From Karstenula rhodostoma CBS 690.94 (lineage: Eukaryota > Ascomycota > Dothideomycetes > Pleosporales > Didymosphaeriaceae): a DNA stretch of 64,000 nt. The notes beneath the pieces were generated by a model. It worked only from the letters and a program-made list of their open reading frames with translations. It was not told where the DNA came from and searched no databases. Position 1 is the first letter of the stretch. Each line of letters begins with the position of its first letter. Below are positions 10,789 through 22,625 of the stretch, piece after piece. Made by a program: the position numbers and the translations under genes. Where the stretch lies: the NCBI GenBank assembly GCA_010093485.1, contig MU001505.1, forward strand, positions 275,375-339,374, written 5' to 3'.

Positions 10789-11761
10789 CTAGGCCCTATC
10801 TGAACTGACAAACACGACTTGGACTGCCGCAAATCTAATATTTTCCAAGTCAGCGCATCATCTGAAAAGGGTTGGTAGAGACTAACGCTGATGCTACTGC
10901 AAATATCTCGGAACGCTTTGCACTGGTCAACCCACACAGACAGATCGATATCAAGACATTAAATCCGGCAATGATCGCGAGGCGCGCAGGCATTGAGTGT
11001 ACCTTGTAGAGAACAGCAATAGATGAGATGGGAATCAGCGAAGCAACGATGCTGGTTATCCAATACGTCACTTGGAACACAGTAGTCTCTTCGTATCCAA
11101 TGACGCCGTGGATAGGTGACGCCTTCATGAATCGAGCACAGCCGAATTTGAACAGATAGGTAATTGTTCTGTCCACTGCCCAGTTTGAGAATGGATCTTC
11201 TGCTGTCCTTGGACAAAGGGTAACTAAATCAGGGCTATGGTCTTGTCTCCGATGAAACGATCCCCAGAGAGTGGCGTCAGGTCCACACAGCGATAGCCCT
11301 AGGTCGGCGTGGAGGTAGTTTTGTAAGAAGGTCAAATCCTTCCGGTCGGGCTTGGAGAACGAAAGAATCTGGGCTTGTCGGACAAGTGCATCGTCTAGTT
11401 TGGTGGTCAGTAATGTTCTTCTACTTCTTATATGAGTACGCATACTGTATTGTTTCAAGACCTTCCGAATTCTGAGTACAAGATCAAGCTGTACTGTGTC
11501 ACCATGCTCTGCCGAATGCTTGAGCTGGTACCAATTAAGTGCGTATTTAGTCTTCCGCTCATGGTCGCTCTCGTTGTCTACCTTCTGCTGCTCTTCGAGT
11601 TTTCTCTCTAGGAGGACAAGCTCCGCTTGAAGATAGAGCAGATTCTCGGAACTCAAAGCACCGAAACGACGAAAAATTGCAAGTTCTGGTCGAAGTCCGA
11701 TTTGGCCCGCGAGCTTTGGGTAGCCCCTAACCTTCTTTGCTAGCGCTTTTCTTGGAGTCAT
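10789..11761 (-). CDS. DUF6594 membrane protein
   Basis: Two exons (11761-10887 and 10834-10789) encode 306 residues; the 52-bp intron with a GCTGAC branch site must be removed, since otherwise the third membrane segment is lost. The N-terminal 200 residues are helical and charged, with YPKLAGQIGLRPELAIFRRFGALSSENLLYLQAEL followed by a coiled-coil-like ELVLLERKLEEQQK. The C-terminus holds three predicted membrane segments: VTYWITSIVASLIPISSIAVLY, ARLAIIAGFNVLISICLCGL and IFAVASAFAAVQVVFVSS. This order is the hallmark of the fungal DUF6594 family, whose function is not known. Family members often lie in accessory regions, as here between two retropepsin-like orphans. The ATG at 11761 (MTPRKALAKKVRGYPKL) is the best start; the frame extends 19 codons further upstream but without ATG. 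Confidence 0.75.
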
Positions 11762-13278
11762 TATCGTCACATCAGTAAAGTGGTGAGAGTGAGGTACGAA
11801 AAAGGACCGATAGACCATTCATGGCAACTTTTACTTGATAAATCTAGCAGGCTCTGCCTAGAGGGACCTTCCGGTGAGAAGAACCAAACATGGTGTCTGG
11901 CGATTGGTTTCAAAGCTTCAGTGCCGCTCAGGCTGAGAATTCGGCATCATGAATGGAGGGTTGATATATGCAAATACAAGGGCAAACAGTCAGCCTTCCT
12001 CGTAAGCCTACACATGCATGCCTGGTCAACATTCATATTGTTCGAATCCGTCTATAATGCCTCAACCAACCGATGAATCCCGATTCGCAGCTTGTCAATC
12101 AAAGGTCTGCTCTTGCAGAATACTGACAGTGAGTACTCATCGTCTTTGGGAACCATATAGAAATGGATCTTATGAGACTCTCGATGCGACACCGATATTC
12201 GAGCTATTAGAAATCGGCGGGCATAGGTGAAAAGAGCGCACTTACAAATCAAGAGGCCCACTATGCTTATAGCCTGATATTTTCTAGTAAATTATTAGAG
12301 TAGGGATATTATAGAATGGTAAAAGTATAGTAAAGATGTCATGTATACTTAGATAGTATAAAGCTAGGCCCTTTTAGGACCCTTTGGTTCTAATATTTTA
12401 CTAATTCTTTTATCCTATCCCTTTTAAAACCGGGCTAAGAAGTTATGACTAGAAAAATACAGGGCTGTAACTACAGTAAAGATATGCTTCTCCGTGGAAG
12501 CGAAGAGGCGGAACAAATGAAGTAGGGTCTACGATAAACCAATCAAAGTGGCGCAACAAACCCTGGGGGGTTCGTGTGTGCAACAGCTTTTACTGGTCCA
12601 TCATAACGCCCAATGTGCGGACAGGCAAAAGGCAATATTTCAGATGCAGCCACCTTGACATTTCATGGGTCGAGCTTCTGACGCGCAACGTTGCGGCGTC
12701 CCACTCAGCGGCCCACGCCGACAATTCTAGTGGACCCCGTCGAATCTGTCAAGAGGAGGTTGTTGCTCGTGGGTTAAATGACATTTCTTACTGTTCGTCG
12801 GTGGCTATAATAGTATTAACGAGCCTGCTTTATCGTTCTCTCAGTGATGAACACGATCACGCCTAAAATCAATGACTGCTTCCGATCTTCCGAAAGAGTC
12901 TTGTCGCATATAGCCCAGTCAGACAAGGCTGTGATGACCGTGCATGCATCCGCTCATCCTGACATCAATAAAGACCAACCAATCACTCATCTTCACCGGC
13001 TAGGCTAAGAACCGAAGTCTGAGGTCGAGAAATGCGTCGAAAGGGCGGGGTTCAAACGTGATTGGCTTCGTGGCTCGGTATGAGGTTCTAGAGGTCCTTC
13101 CACCATTGGTAAGGATCCATCGGGAACCCCCCCCCCCAACTTGTTACAAGGTTGGTGTTCAGTCTTGTTGCGCCCCTCATCGACAGCCGCGCATCACTTA
13201 GCCTTGACACTCAGCTGTCCGTCGTCGCACTTTCTTAACGCTACAAGGTTGTAATTTATTAGTTCTGTCTGCAACACG
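11762..13278. other. Noncoding stretch with an AT-rich repeat relic
   Basis: No gene is supported here. It contains the AT-rich block at 12262-12480 and a run of 11 cytosines at 13127-13137. Both flanking genes are transcribed away from it, so it includes the upstream regions of the DUF6594 gene and the MGCC protein gene. Confidence 0.45.
12262..12480. repeat. AT-rich, CpG-depleted block (probable RIP-degraded repeat)
   Basis: The block is rich in TA steps (ATTATTAGAG, TATTATAG, TATACTTAGATAGTATA) and almost lacks CG, in sharp contrast to flanking sequence. In Pezizomycotina this composition is typical of repeats mutated by repeat-induced point mutation. No terminal repeats were found, so the element type is unknown. 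Confidence 0.5.
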
Positions 13279-13922
13279 ATGGGCTGCTGCTTCGGATCCG
13301 ATTCCAAAGACAAGGTTCGTAATGCCCTTTCCCTTGAGCGTTGGTGGTCAGACAGGAACAGCACACATGGCTAACTGGGAAGGGCCTGAAGAGTCGTCTA
13401 GATACCGCGCAACAAGCTTGCATCATCAAAATGATGAGCAATATCGGCGGTCAAAGAGCTGCAATAGCGTCATTCGACTACGGGACCTACGAAGACGTCG
13501 TCTCAAAAGACATAGTCGAATTATTAGGCATGGAGCCTTTGCCGATTGAGAAAGAAGCTCGATCAGCCTATCCGACGAAAAAGGATGTCTTTGGGGAAGC
13601 AATATTGAACTGGTCGTTGGAAAAGCACCCAAGACGGGTCTACAGTGGAATCTTCTACATCTCATCGGATAAAAATCCGAGCTATGATGTAGTTTTGGGC
13701 ATGGAAAGTGCGAAGAAGTTAGAGCCATTGATCAGAGTAGCTCGGAAGTCTTCTGTACGATCAGTTTCAAGGTTTCCTCTGCCTCCACCTTCGTTCCACG
13801 AGCCGCCAAGGGATTTCCAAGTTTCTCCGAAACGCTCCCAACGTTCAGCATTCCACCGTTCCACAAGAGAGCCAGCTGCCCGAGTTTACCAAGCCCAACA
13901 ACCATCTAACTCTCATCCATAA
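13279..13922 (+). CDS. Small orphan with MGCC acylation motif and degenerate retropepsin-like fold
   Basis: Two exons (13279-13314 and 13383-13922) encode 191 residues. Exon 1 is only 12 codons, MGCCFGSDSKDK, joined across a 68-bp intron with a CTAAC branch site seven bases before the acceptor and a weak donor (GTTCGT). MGCC at the extreme N-terminus is a textbook signal for myristoylation of Gly2 with palmitoylation of Cys3/Cys4, so the protein is predicted to sit on a membrane. Residues 42-60 (SFDYGTYEDVVSKDIVELLG) resemble a retropepsin active-site segment with D44, but the usual D-T/S-G has become D-Y-G. VVLGMESAKKL at 115 resembles the second motif. Catalysis is therefore doubtful. The Pro/Arg/Ser-rich tail (residues 130-191) looks disordered. 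Function unknown. Confidence 0.55.
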
Positions 13923-15764
13923 TACAGGGGGGCAAAATCTTTGGCTCATGAGATCAATTTGGATGTTCCGTTTATTATATCAAGTCTGAAGGGGTCGTTA
14001 ACCCCTGGAGTGACGGCAACTCTGGCAGCACCGCCTACTCAGATGAGGACTCGATATATGGGAACATTTTGAGCTGTCAGCTAGGGGGTACAGATTTTAT
14101 CGACCGCTTTTGTACCCCTCGCGATGACTCTCTCTTTTCTTCACTTTCGCCCGGCTGGCATTTTAAAGACATGGGATTCATCTCTCATACGTGTTCCCAT
14201 GGCAGTACAACAAGCCAACTCTCTTTGAAAACCACATGTACCTCGCTTCATTTTGTTTACAAGGATGGAATTCTCAGATCATAATTATGTAATTAGCGCT
14301 TCATTTATGAGTGCGCGCATCATCTGCACATATGGTTGGAGGCTCATTCTCCACAAATACAGAGAAACATGCCACAAATTGAAGGTTTCTACAAACTTCA
14401 GATCGGACCCTTCTCCCCTTGAGAGTTATCAGCTAAGTTAAATGTATCCAATTCTACTCTTAGCCATAGCCATTACAGCTCCATTCCCAACAAGATCTCA
14501 ACGCTACTGGGTGATTTGACAGAATTTCGCAGTCGATGACGTAGCCCAAGTTGCTTCTCATCCATGGCTGCCTACAAAGCCTTGTGTGTCTAGCAAATGA
14601 CGAACTGCTAAAAACGCACGTTGGTGTTGTTATTGGGGCGAAGTGTGATTCATAGAGACGGACGAGTACTCAGTCTTCGCGTGCTTTCGTATACCAGGCA
14701 ATACACGATTCCGTTATAGACAAGATGTATATACATGCCAATGCAAGGTCAGGAACCTTAACGAAGTGCACTGAAATAATGTATCCGGAGGCAAACAATG
14801 ACAAAGAGATCGAGTCATCGAGTATGTAGAGTACGAAAATGATCACAAAAAGGTATCCCCCCTAGCTAACAACCCAAAAACCAAGCGTATCAAACTCATG
14901 TATACTACCCCATCTAGGCAAAACCCGTGACAAACGACACCAAAAACCCCAAACATACCATCACCACAATCAACTCATCAAATCGAACATACCCCACCAA
15001 CCCCTCCCTTACCGCGCTCAACAAAACCTCACGCGAACAAGGCTCAACATACCTCAGTACCCCTCAAATCCCCTAAAAGCTCTCGCATGTCTCCGCGCCA
15101 TCAAGCCATCAAGCCCCTTCCCTCCCACACCCCACTACCAACCCCACGTCAAACAACCTATCTAGCACACGCTCTGATCCACAACGCCTCCAAGGAGCAT
15201 GTTTATACTTTTACTTGCCTCCCCTCCGCTTACTTACGTCTTTGGTGTTGTCGAGGCAGACAGAACACGCCGTCCCGTCCTCGCACGACGCTCGACTTCC
15301 GACGCTTCCTTCGCTACCTCGCTGATCTATGCCTGCGAGAAAGAAGCGTCGTGGCGGGGTGAGGTGAGCTATCCACCAGCTAGCTGTCGGGCGCTACCCA
15401 TGTGCTTCAACACGTAGAGCAGACTCCTCGCGCCTGGATGGGTCACAGCACACACGCCTCCTTCGTGCACGCTGAACGGTGCAGTGCAAGAGCAAAAACA
15501 GTTTAGCTGCGTAAGTCGGGGAGGTTGACTCCACCGGTGCAGGTTGTCCAACTGTTAGACGGGGTTAATAGAGGAAAGCCTTCGTTTAGAGAGGACGCGG
15601 CCTTTGAAAGGGAATGTAGTTGGTGCTGTTGTTTGTACATTGGGATACACATACATACTGTACATACGCTTACCACAAACCCCAGCTGAGACCCTGCCAT
15701 GTTCCGTCCGCACAAATCGCCCAAACCCGCATCCTATCTATCGTACAAAAACCCCCACCGCGCC
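13923..15764. other. Intergenic stretch, no supported gene
   Basis: About 1.8 kb between two convergent genes. From roughly 14860 to 15200 the plus strand is strongly C/A-biased (runs such as CCCCATC, CCAACCCCTCC) without coding structure. Short frames at 15087-15417 have no motif. Nothing further was recognised. Confidence 0.4.
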
Positions 15765-16493
15765 CTACTCATCCGCCGGATCCAGTCCCGCAAACGGATC
15801 AATCGCATTCCCCTGCGGATCATACAGCTCCATCTTCTCGCCGTCCTCCATAGTCAGACTCCACTCCTGCGTAATATACAGCCCGTCCTTTCTCCGCCGC
15901 TTACACAGCAGCCTGACCTCGCCCTCGCGCTTCGTCCCCTTGACCCAGAACCGGATATCGATGCGCCCGTGCACCTGGTTGATCTCGCCGCGGATCCACG
16001 GGTACTTGCTCGCGAAGTAGATTTCGTCACCGAGGACGTCGCGGACCGCGGGGTTGGTGCGCAGCGCGTAAAGGGTGGATGTTACGACCGAGGACTCGGT
16101 TTTCTGGTAGTTGAAGAAGACGAGGGTGGCGATGGTCATGGAGATTATGAAGATGGGGAAGGTGCGGAGGATCGAGGGGTGGATGAGGGGCGGGACGCTG
16201 TGGGTGCGTTAGAATCGGGGCGTGGGTTGGATGGTGAGGGGGAAGGGGACGTACGGAGGGAGCTCGCGGTTGGGCTTGCGCTCGAGCAGGATCTCGCCTT
16301 CTTTGGGCGGCGGGATCATGTAGGCTGGCGGCCAGGCTTCTATGCTTTGCGGCGTCTTCCAGGGCAGCGCGCTGGGCGGCGGATTTGGTTCGGTGGTGGA
16401 AGCATGGCGCACGGCAGGTGTTCTACGGAGGCATTGGTATGACGGTTGTAGTCGAGCGCGCAGAAGTGGAGAAAGTAGCCTGGGAGGAGGCAT
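15765..16493 (-). CDS. COA1: Cytochrome c oxidase assembly factor Coa1 family
   Basis: Two exons (16493-16255 and 16197-15765), 57-bp intron with a consensus GTACGT donor, encode 223 residues. The N-terminus is a mitochondrial presequence (MPPPRLLSPLLRARLQPSYQ, arginines and no acids). The segment RELPPVPPLIHPSILRTFPIF precedes a membrane span (FIISMTIATLVFFNY), then STLYALRTNPAVRDVLGDEI and the beta-rich WIRGEINQVHGRIDIRFWVKG typical of Coa1/TIM21-like folds. Coa1 is an inner-membrane factor that works with Mss51 and Shy1 in early Cox1 assembly. The length fits fungal homologues. The start ATG at 16493 precedes the presequence directly. Confidence 0.85.
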
Positions 16494-16983
16494 GGCTGTG
16501 GAGTGTGTGAGGTTGGAGCACAATTGCGCCAGCAAGTTGGTCGAAGTTCGATGACCTGATGCTTAGCGCGGAATCGGAAGGTTCGAACGAAAACACGTGA
16601 TATCGTTCCGGTTGCGCTTGCCATAAGTCATGGTGTTGGAACACGCCATCTGTGGTTTAACCCGGATAAAAAGATAGGAGTTCGAGATGGCTAGGAGCAA
16701 CGTTCGTGTTCGATTGAGGAACGCTATGTAGTGAGGCAATGGTATGAAATACTAGCAATGAAGAACTGCAGCAGCCCCGACTACAACACCAGCGCATGCC
16801 CTAAAGCTATACAGACATGCTGCAAGCGCATAGGCAGAGAATAGCATCATATCCATACGCCATGGTCGCCGCGGACTGTATGATCGACCATTCCGCTCCG
16901 CTCACTCGATCCCCAACACCTGACCCGTAATTACACGCTTCTATCATGAATAATGCCGAATTGAACAACACATAAACAGCACC
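16494..16983. other. Region between COA1 start and J-protein end
   Basis: 490 bp, holding the COA1 promoter/leader and the 3' region of the J-protein gene, both on the minus strand. No gene or strong motif was seen. Confidence 0.4.
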
Positions 16984-18214
16984 CTAGAATTGAACCTGGA
17001 AACCCATCTCCCGCATCTTCTTACAGTTCGGCATAGGCATACTCCTGGCCTTCGCCAGCTTATCTTTGTCCGGTCCAAACCACCCAAACGCATCCTGCTC
17101 CGCCTGGCTCCTCTTGTATTTCTCTGTATCGCATTTCGAGTTTGTGATTTGTATAAACTTCTGTTCCGCGTGCTTGTGTACATTTTTCATCTCTTTCTCG
17201 CTGAGGCCCTGAACATCGCGCTGGTTCACCCAGTACGGAAAGTTAAGATTCTTCGAGTAGAGAGGATGTGTTTGTGCGCCGCGCGGCCCATCGAACACAA
17301 CGCTCGGCCCCTTGGGTGTTGAGTCGCCACCGAATATCGAAGAGAGAAGAGGAAGGAGGAAGAGGAAGATGAGCGGGAGAAGCGAGGACAACGTGCTGCC
17401 GAGGCTGGGCGCCGGTTCTGAGCCCGCGGCTCGGGCAGTACCAGGTCGTCTTCGTGGCTGGCCGCCACCAAACTGGTGTACGCGGATTCCGGGACCGCCT
17501 CCTCCAAGGTTGAAAACGAAGCCTGGGCCGGTGTCGAAGATGCCGCCGCCGCCGCCGCCGCCCCCTGTACACGTATTAACTTATATTCTGCCTCTTGCCA
17601 TGAACGCCTGCAGCCGCTGGTTTCGCGACTGAGAGCGTGCGGACATACCGAAAGGCCCGCCAAATGGCCCTCCTCCACCGAAGAACTGTCTGAACATCTC
17701 CTCGGGCGATATCTCCTCCTCGAACATGGGCCCTCGTCCGCCACCCTGTGAGCGCGCAAAGTTGCTGAAGCCCGACCCACTGCTGGGCGGGGGCTGAAAT
17801 CGAGCATCCGGGTCGCCGCCAAACTTGTCGTACTTGGCCTTCTTGTCCGCATCGGAGAGCACCTGGAAGGCTCGTGATACCACTATCTGCGCATTAGCAT
17901 ATGCTCCTCCCCCACATTCTTTTCTGCAACACACTCTTGAAAGCCTCGTCTGCGCCGTCGTAGCCATTCTTATCCGGATGCGTCAATAAGCTCAGTTTCC
18001 GATATGCCTTCTTGATCTCGCCCTCGCTGCACGTGGTCTTGACCTCCTCCAACCCCAAGATCTCGTAGAATGCCGTGGGCGCGCATCGCTTTATCCGTAT
18101 TACCGCGGCCTTCTGTTCGACTGTGTAAGCGCGGCCCGAGCTGCCATCGTGGTGTTGGCGATGTTTTGCGTCGCCGTTGGCGCGGGCGTCCGATCCGCTC
18201 GCTTTGGCGGACAT
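16984..18214 (-). CDS. ER-membrane J-protein (DNAJB12/DNAJB14 type, DUF1977)
   Basis: Three exons (18214-17935, 17882-17649, 17564-16984) encode 364 residues; introns are 52 and 84 bp. The J-domain spans about residues 45-115, with AFYEILGL, the HPD tripeptide at 79-81, and FKMVSRAFQVLSD created exactly by splicing intron 1. A Gly/Phe-rich region follows (FRQFFGGGGPFGGPFG), including a poly-Gly run encoded by (GCC)n at 17541-17566. A hydrophobic segment (SSLLPLIFLFLLPLLSSIF) then anchors the protein, followed by the C-terminal DUF1977 domain (LYSKNLNFPYWVNQRDVQGL, CKKMREMGF). Family members sit in the ER membrane with the J-domain in the cytosol and recruit Hsp70 for ER-associated degradation; yeast Hlj1 is the nearest analogue. 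That role is inferred from family membership. Confidence 0.87.
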
Positions 18215-18514
18215 GGCCGAACGTGGCCTTCACGATACGGCGCACGAGAACAGGTGGGGGCAGAGAACGACGGGTCAAGTCGGTGGTGGTAGTGAACTAT
18301 CGAGGCGTAGGCGGAGGGGCGTTTGTTGATTAGAGGGGCTGTGGATGTCTGGCCTCTAGTGGTCCCGGGCACTGGCCGCGCTCCAGAAAACAAGCGGGCA
18401 CGGGCCAAACGTCATCCATGTCTGGTGAACCTCGAACCGCAAGTGGGCGTTCAACAACCACCAATCCTATATCCTAAATCGACCATCCCACCCGATCTAT
18501 CTCATATCTCCACA
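18215..18514. promoter_or_regulatory. Shared upstream region of the J-protein gene and AIM19
   Basis: A 300-bp gap between two divergent ATGs. It must carry both promoters. No TATA box or clear operator was recognised. Confidence 0.45.
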
Positions 18515-19027
18515 ATGGCAGACAAAGACGTAAAACAAGGAACCATCCGGTCCTTGCGCAACTGGGGAGGTACGTCCTCTGCATCTGCATACGTCCCGCG
18601 AGACCATGCATCCCTCACGTGCTCTGATATTCACAACCCGCTCCAGAGAACTCCGTACCGCCGACTCTGCTCGCGACTCTCATAACAGCGCAGCACTTTC
18701 GCCCCTTCCAAGGCCTTCCCATGATGTTCCCACCCGTCCTTCTCTTTTCAAGTTACCTCAACTTGAGCGGGTACAAGAAAGACTCTGCAGGCATTACGGC
18801 GGCGTGGAGTGGCCTGTACGCTTTGCTGGCGATGCGGAGAAAACATGTAAGCCCTCAATCTACGTATACTTGCTCTGAATCATACTAATCTACGTGTTTA
18901 GCACCTGAAGCAGAAGTTTGGCGCACGAGGGATTGTGCGAGGCGCATCTTTGGGTCTCTGCGCTGTCAATGTTGCAGCATGTGGACTGGCATACGTATTC
19001 GGCAAGAGAGAAGAGGATGAGTCATGA
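18515..19027 (+). CDS. AIM19: Small mitochondrial membrane protein, Aim19 family
   Basis: Three exons (18515-18569, 18647-18846, 18902-19027) encode 126 residues; the introns (77 and 55 bp) have GTACGT and GTAAGC donors. The joined protein runs MADKDVKQGTIRSLRNWGE, then NSVPPTLLATLITAQHFRPF, FPPVLLFSSYLNLSGYKKDSAG, AAWSGLYALLAMRRK and FGARGIVRGASLGLCAVNVA. This is about four short hydrophobic segments in a protein of the size of fungal Aim19 (altered inheritance of mitochondria 19). Aim19 is a mitochondrial protein of unclear molecular role. It is too fragmented by introns to be seen as one open frame. It converges on UFD2, with 273 bp between stop codons. Confidence 0.72.
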
Positions 19028-19300
19028 AAAGCTTCCTAGTACAGCATTCCCTGTAACATATTGTACATAAATGTAGCATTCATCGAGGAATATACTAGGG
19101 TCTGAGGCCGGGCAAAGCAAGCAGCTTTCCCTACTCAGTTCGTGGTCTCATAGCACGCGACCCAAATGTTGAAGCGTGCATACCCTCCGCATGGCCTAAG
19201 ATGCAAACTTAATTGGGTGTCTCGTGGACGCCATAACGCCTTCAATGCATGCCGTCTAACATGCCGCAAGAAACCCCAACGATCGCTATCAAACAAAAGT

Positions 19301-22300
19301 TTACTGCGATTCATCCATTGCTGACGCTTCGACACCACTGACGGATGCGGCGCGTTGTGCCCTGACCTCAGCGAGTCGCGCCGCCTTCCATGCCTGGATC
19401 TCTTCCCTAAGCGTGTCATTGGGTATCACCTCCTCGATCGTTAATGGGGTACGGTTGAAGGGGTCAATAGGATCGCTCAGCAACATGCCACGAACCGTGG
19501 TGCGATCGACCGTTTGTCGACTTCTTGGAAGTATGACGGGATCTTCCATCAAAGTCGCCATGAGTGGATCAGTGTATTCGTCAGGAATCTCGCCGAGGTC
19601 CGCATCCTCGGCATCAATCTCGCCCTTGGTCTTCCTGATAGTCTCCGCAAGTTGACCCCACTCAGTCAACTGCTCCGGGGACTTGAGAGCGAAACGCTTA
19701 AGAATGTTCTCAGCTGTCTCCCAGTACTCAGCGCGGTAAGATCGTTCGTCGGTGGCGACAGCATCGATGAAAGTTTTCTTTTCTTGCAGGTTCAGGTACA
19801 CGTCGGCAATATCCCCAAGCATGGCTTTTGGATCCCACCCATACTGCTGCATGTTCTCGACTTTCAGTTTCGACTTGTTTGGACCAACCAGAAGAGCGAG
19901 GTTATAGTCCAACATGTGGGCGAGGCGGACAACGACTTCCTTTTTCGTGAACGAATCGCTCAGCGTTTCCGTAAAAAGCTTCAGCATGGCCACAGTCTCG
20001 TTGGTGATCATCATGTAGTTCTTCGCTTTGTCTGTGCATCCAATTAGTAGGGGCCTCTAGTAGAACGAGAAAGGAGACAAACCTTTGGCAGCTGCAAGCT
20101 TATCCTCCATTTCCTGGCGAGCGTTTGCGTCCCCGTCCGGTTGTGGATCCTTGAGCTCAGCCGAAAGATCGTGGATCTGTGTGAAAGCCGTGAAAGATTC
20201 ATCCAGAACATACGTGACGTCGTTGAGGAGCAGGTTGACGAACTGGACGAAGAAGTCCAGGTTAACTTGAGCCTCAGTCGCCAAGTTTTCACGATAGGTG
20301 GGATTGGGCCAAATGAGCTTGATGACCTGGAATATCTCGTATCGAATCGACAGCTTGTCATACGCTCGTTCGCACTCAGAAAAGAACTTCATCAGCGCAT
20401 GAAGCAAGTGCTTCGTCGCGAACTTGTGAGCAAACAGCGCATCGCCGAGCACACCTTTGGACCTACCCGGAACTTGGAAGATACCATTGAACAGGATGCG
20501 GACAAGTTGGGATTTGAGGCCAGGATTGCGAATGTACTCGGAGTTTCGCAAGAGCGTGATGCAGTAAATCATCAGTTCTTCCGACTGAGTGGATGTAATG
20601 ATATGAGGCATATGGTGGGTGATGTACTTGAAATTATCGCCAATGTTCTCAATGAAGTACTCAGGCAGGCACTTGAAGTACTCGGGCTGCTCCTGTGGTA
20701 GTGGGAGTTGGACAGTGCCTTGGGGATACTTGGTACCAGGTGATACCAGACGAAGGATCCAGACGATGACATATCGCATGAACTGCATTGATCGTGCCTG
20801 GAGAGTGTCGTCTCCCAGTACACCCTGAGTCGCGAATACGGCACAATGACCCTTCTCGATGCGATCTTTCATTCTTTTAACGTGGGCTTCAAAGACTGAG
20901 AGCTGCATCGCGTTGGAGACGTACTTATGCCTTTCGGTCTCCATCTGGGCGAGTTGCTTTTCGAGGTACTTCAGTTCCTTTTGCAGCTCGGAAAGCTTCA
21001 TGTTTGCCGCCTCCAAGCCATAATGATGCGAAGCAACTGTCAAGAAGAAGATTTCTGTGATGAAATTGTTCGTCCCCTCTGCTTTGTTCTCATAGAAGGC
21101 GTCGGATTCTTGTTGGTCGGCGTTGATCTTGGTCTCCTCCTTGATATCGACGCGAGGAGACCGGCGCAAGTAGTTTATGTCAATTCTATCAACTTTGGAG
21201 AAGGTTGCGTCCATGAAAGGCTCGCATAATCTATCAAGAATGACAGTTATGTTCACCATGAAGGCATCGGAGGCGGTAAGCTTCGGGTCTGCGCGCGTAG
21301 CACGTCGCTTGTGGTTCTTGTTCAACGTCAGAGCGAACCAGTCGAGTATCTTCTCTCGTGATTCTTTCGTCTTGATGAAACAATTGGCTATGTCAAACAG
21401 TTCGTCTTGGTGTGTTTGTAATGCCAACCGTAGTGACCGCTGCGAGTTGTTGATGTACCCCTTATCCCGCGTGGTAGGGCTTGAAAAATAGTTCAGCGCT
21501 ACGTCGCCTTGTAGGGGCGAGATGCTGAAGAACGGCCCGAGAAGACTGATCCTCTCGATATGCGGCGCTTCTATATCGGTCGGTAGGAAAAAGTCGGATT
21601 GCGCCATGGCAACGAGTAGCGGGTGGTAACGAACAAAGTTGCGCATCGTCAGCATGTACGGCCGATAATCGTCGTTCATGGTCATCTTGGACAATCTCCG
21701 GCTGAGCTCTTCGATAGCTCCGACTAGCAAATCTTTGACGCTGTCGTCGTCTTCAAACCGCGAGACAGCCTCGTTAAGGAAATCATGGCAGATACCGTTG
21801 TCGTTCTCCGGATCCACAAGCAGATGCTCCGCCAACGGATTGGTAGTAGGAGGTTCCTCGTTGAACATGACGTCGGGCATCGTAGCGGCGAAGATGCAGT
21901 AGTTGAAGCATAACCGTCGGCATTCTTGCGCAATCTTGTACTTGGGATCTTCCCGATTGTGCATCCCACGCAGCAGCCTACAGATGCGCTTCCAGCATCC
22001 CAACAGATAGCGTAACGCGTTGCCCTCTGTGCCGCTCTGTGCCGACTCGATGATGGCGCTGTCTAGCAGCTCGAGAGTGAACTGGGCTGGGCTGTCCGAC
22101 TCCTCCAGGTCGCCGCGTACGCCTGATAGCAAGAGCAATCGGTGACCATGTGCATCCTTTGTGCGTCCGGAATCGAGCGTTATCCGGAAAGTTTGGCCGA
22201 TGGTGCGGTCTGTCCAGGCCTCCAGGCTGACTTCTTGGCCCTTCGGCGTTACGCTGCGAGCGATGGGTGGCTCGGCGGGTTTGGGCTTGATGTTTATTTT

Positions 22301-22625
22301 CGGTGCTGCTGCGGGCTTGTCTTCTGCCTTCATTCCGAGTTGTGTGAAGGGATTTAATGCGCTCGTGGGCTGCACGGCGGGCGGAGGCTGTTTCTGTACA
22401 GGCGGAGGCGTCGAGCTGCTCGAGGCAGGGGCTGTGGGAGGCGTGGAGGTCGGGTTTGAGGATGCACTCGCAGGAGAAGGGCCTCCGAGCTTCGCAAGCC
22501 GCTTTGCGCGAATCTAACTGTGGTCAACATCTGTTTGGAAATTCCCTGGCAGCTCGGCTTACCTTGTCCGCGTCGGACATGGCATCAGGCATCGGCGTAT
22601 CGTTGGGGGTGATCTCGTCCGCCAT
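19301..22625 (-). CDS. UFD2: Ubiquitin conjugation factor E4 (Ufd2)
   Basis: Three exons (22625-22563, 22513-20083, 20031-19301) give 1074 residues; introns are 49 and 51 bp. Exon 1 encodes MADEITPNDTPMPDAMSDAD. A Pro/Ser/Ala-rich linker (residues 30-110) precedes the large helical UFD2 core (MLTMRNFVRYHPLL, LGPFFSISPLQGDVALNYF, EIFFLTVASHHYGLEAANMK). The C-terminal U-box starts near residue 985: IPDEYTDPLMATLMEDPVIL, DRTTVRGMLLSDPIDPFNR. U-box residues that pack the RING-like fold are present. Ufd2 elongates ubiquitin chains on substrates handled by Cdc48 and passes them towards the proteasome. Length agrees with fungal Ufd2 (about 1000-1100). Confidence 0.93.

Noticed and set aside
16570..16590. 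GGTTCGAAC box suggesting a tRNA B-box
   Set aside because: No A-box or acceptor stem can be paired around it.
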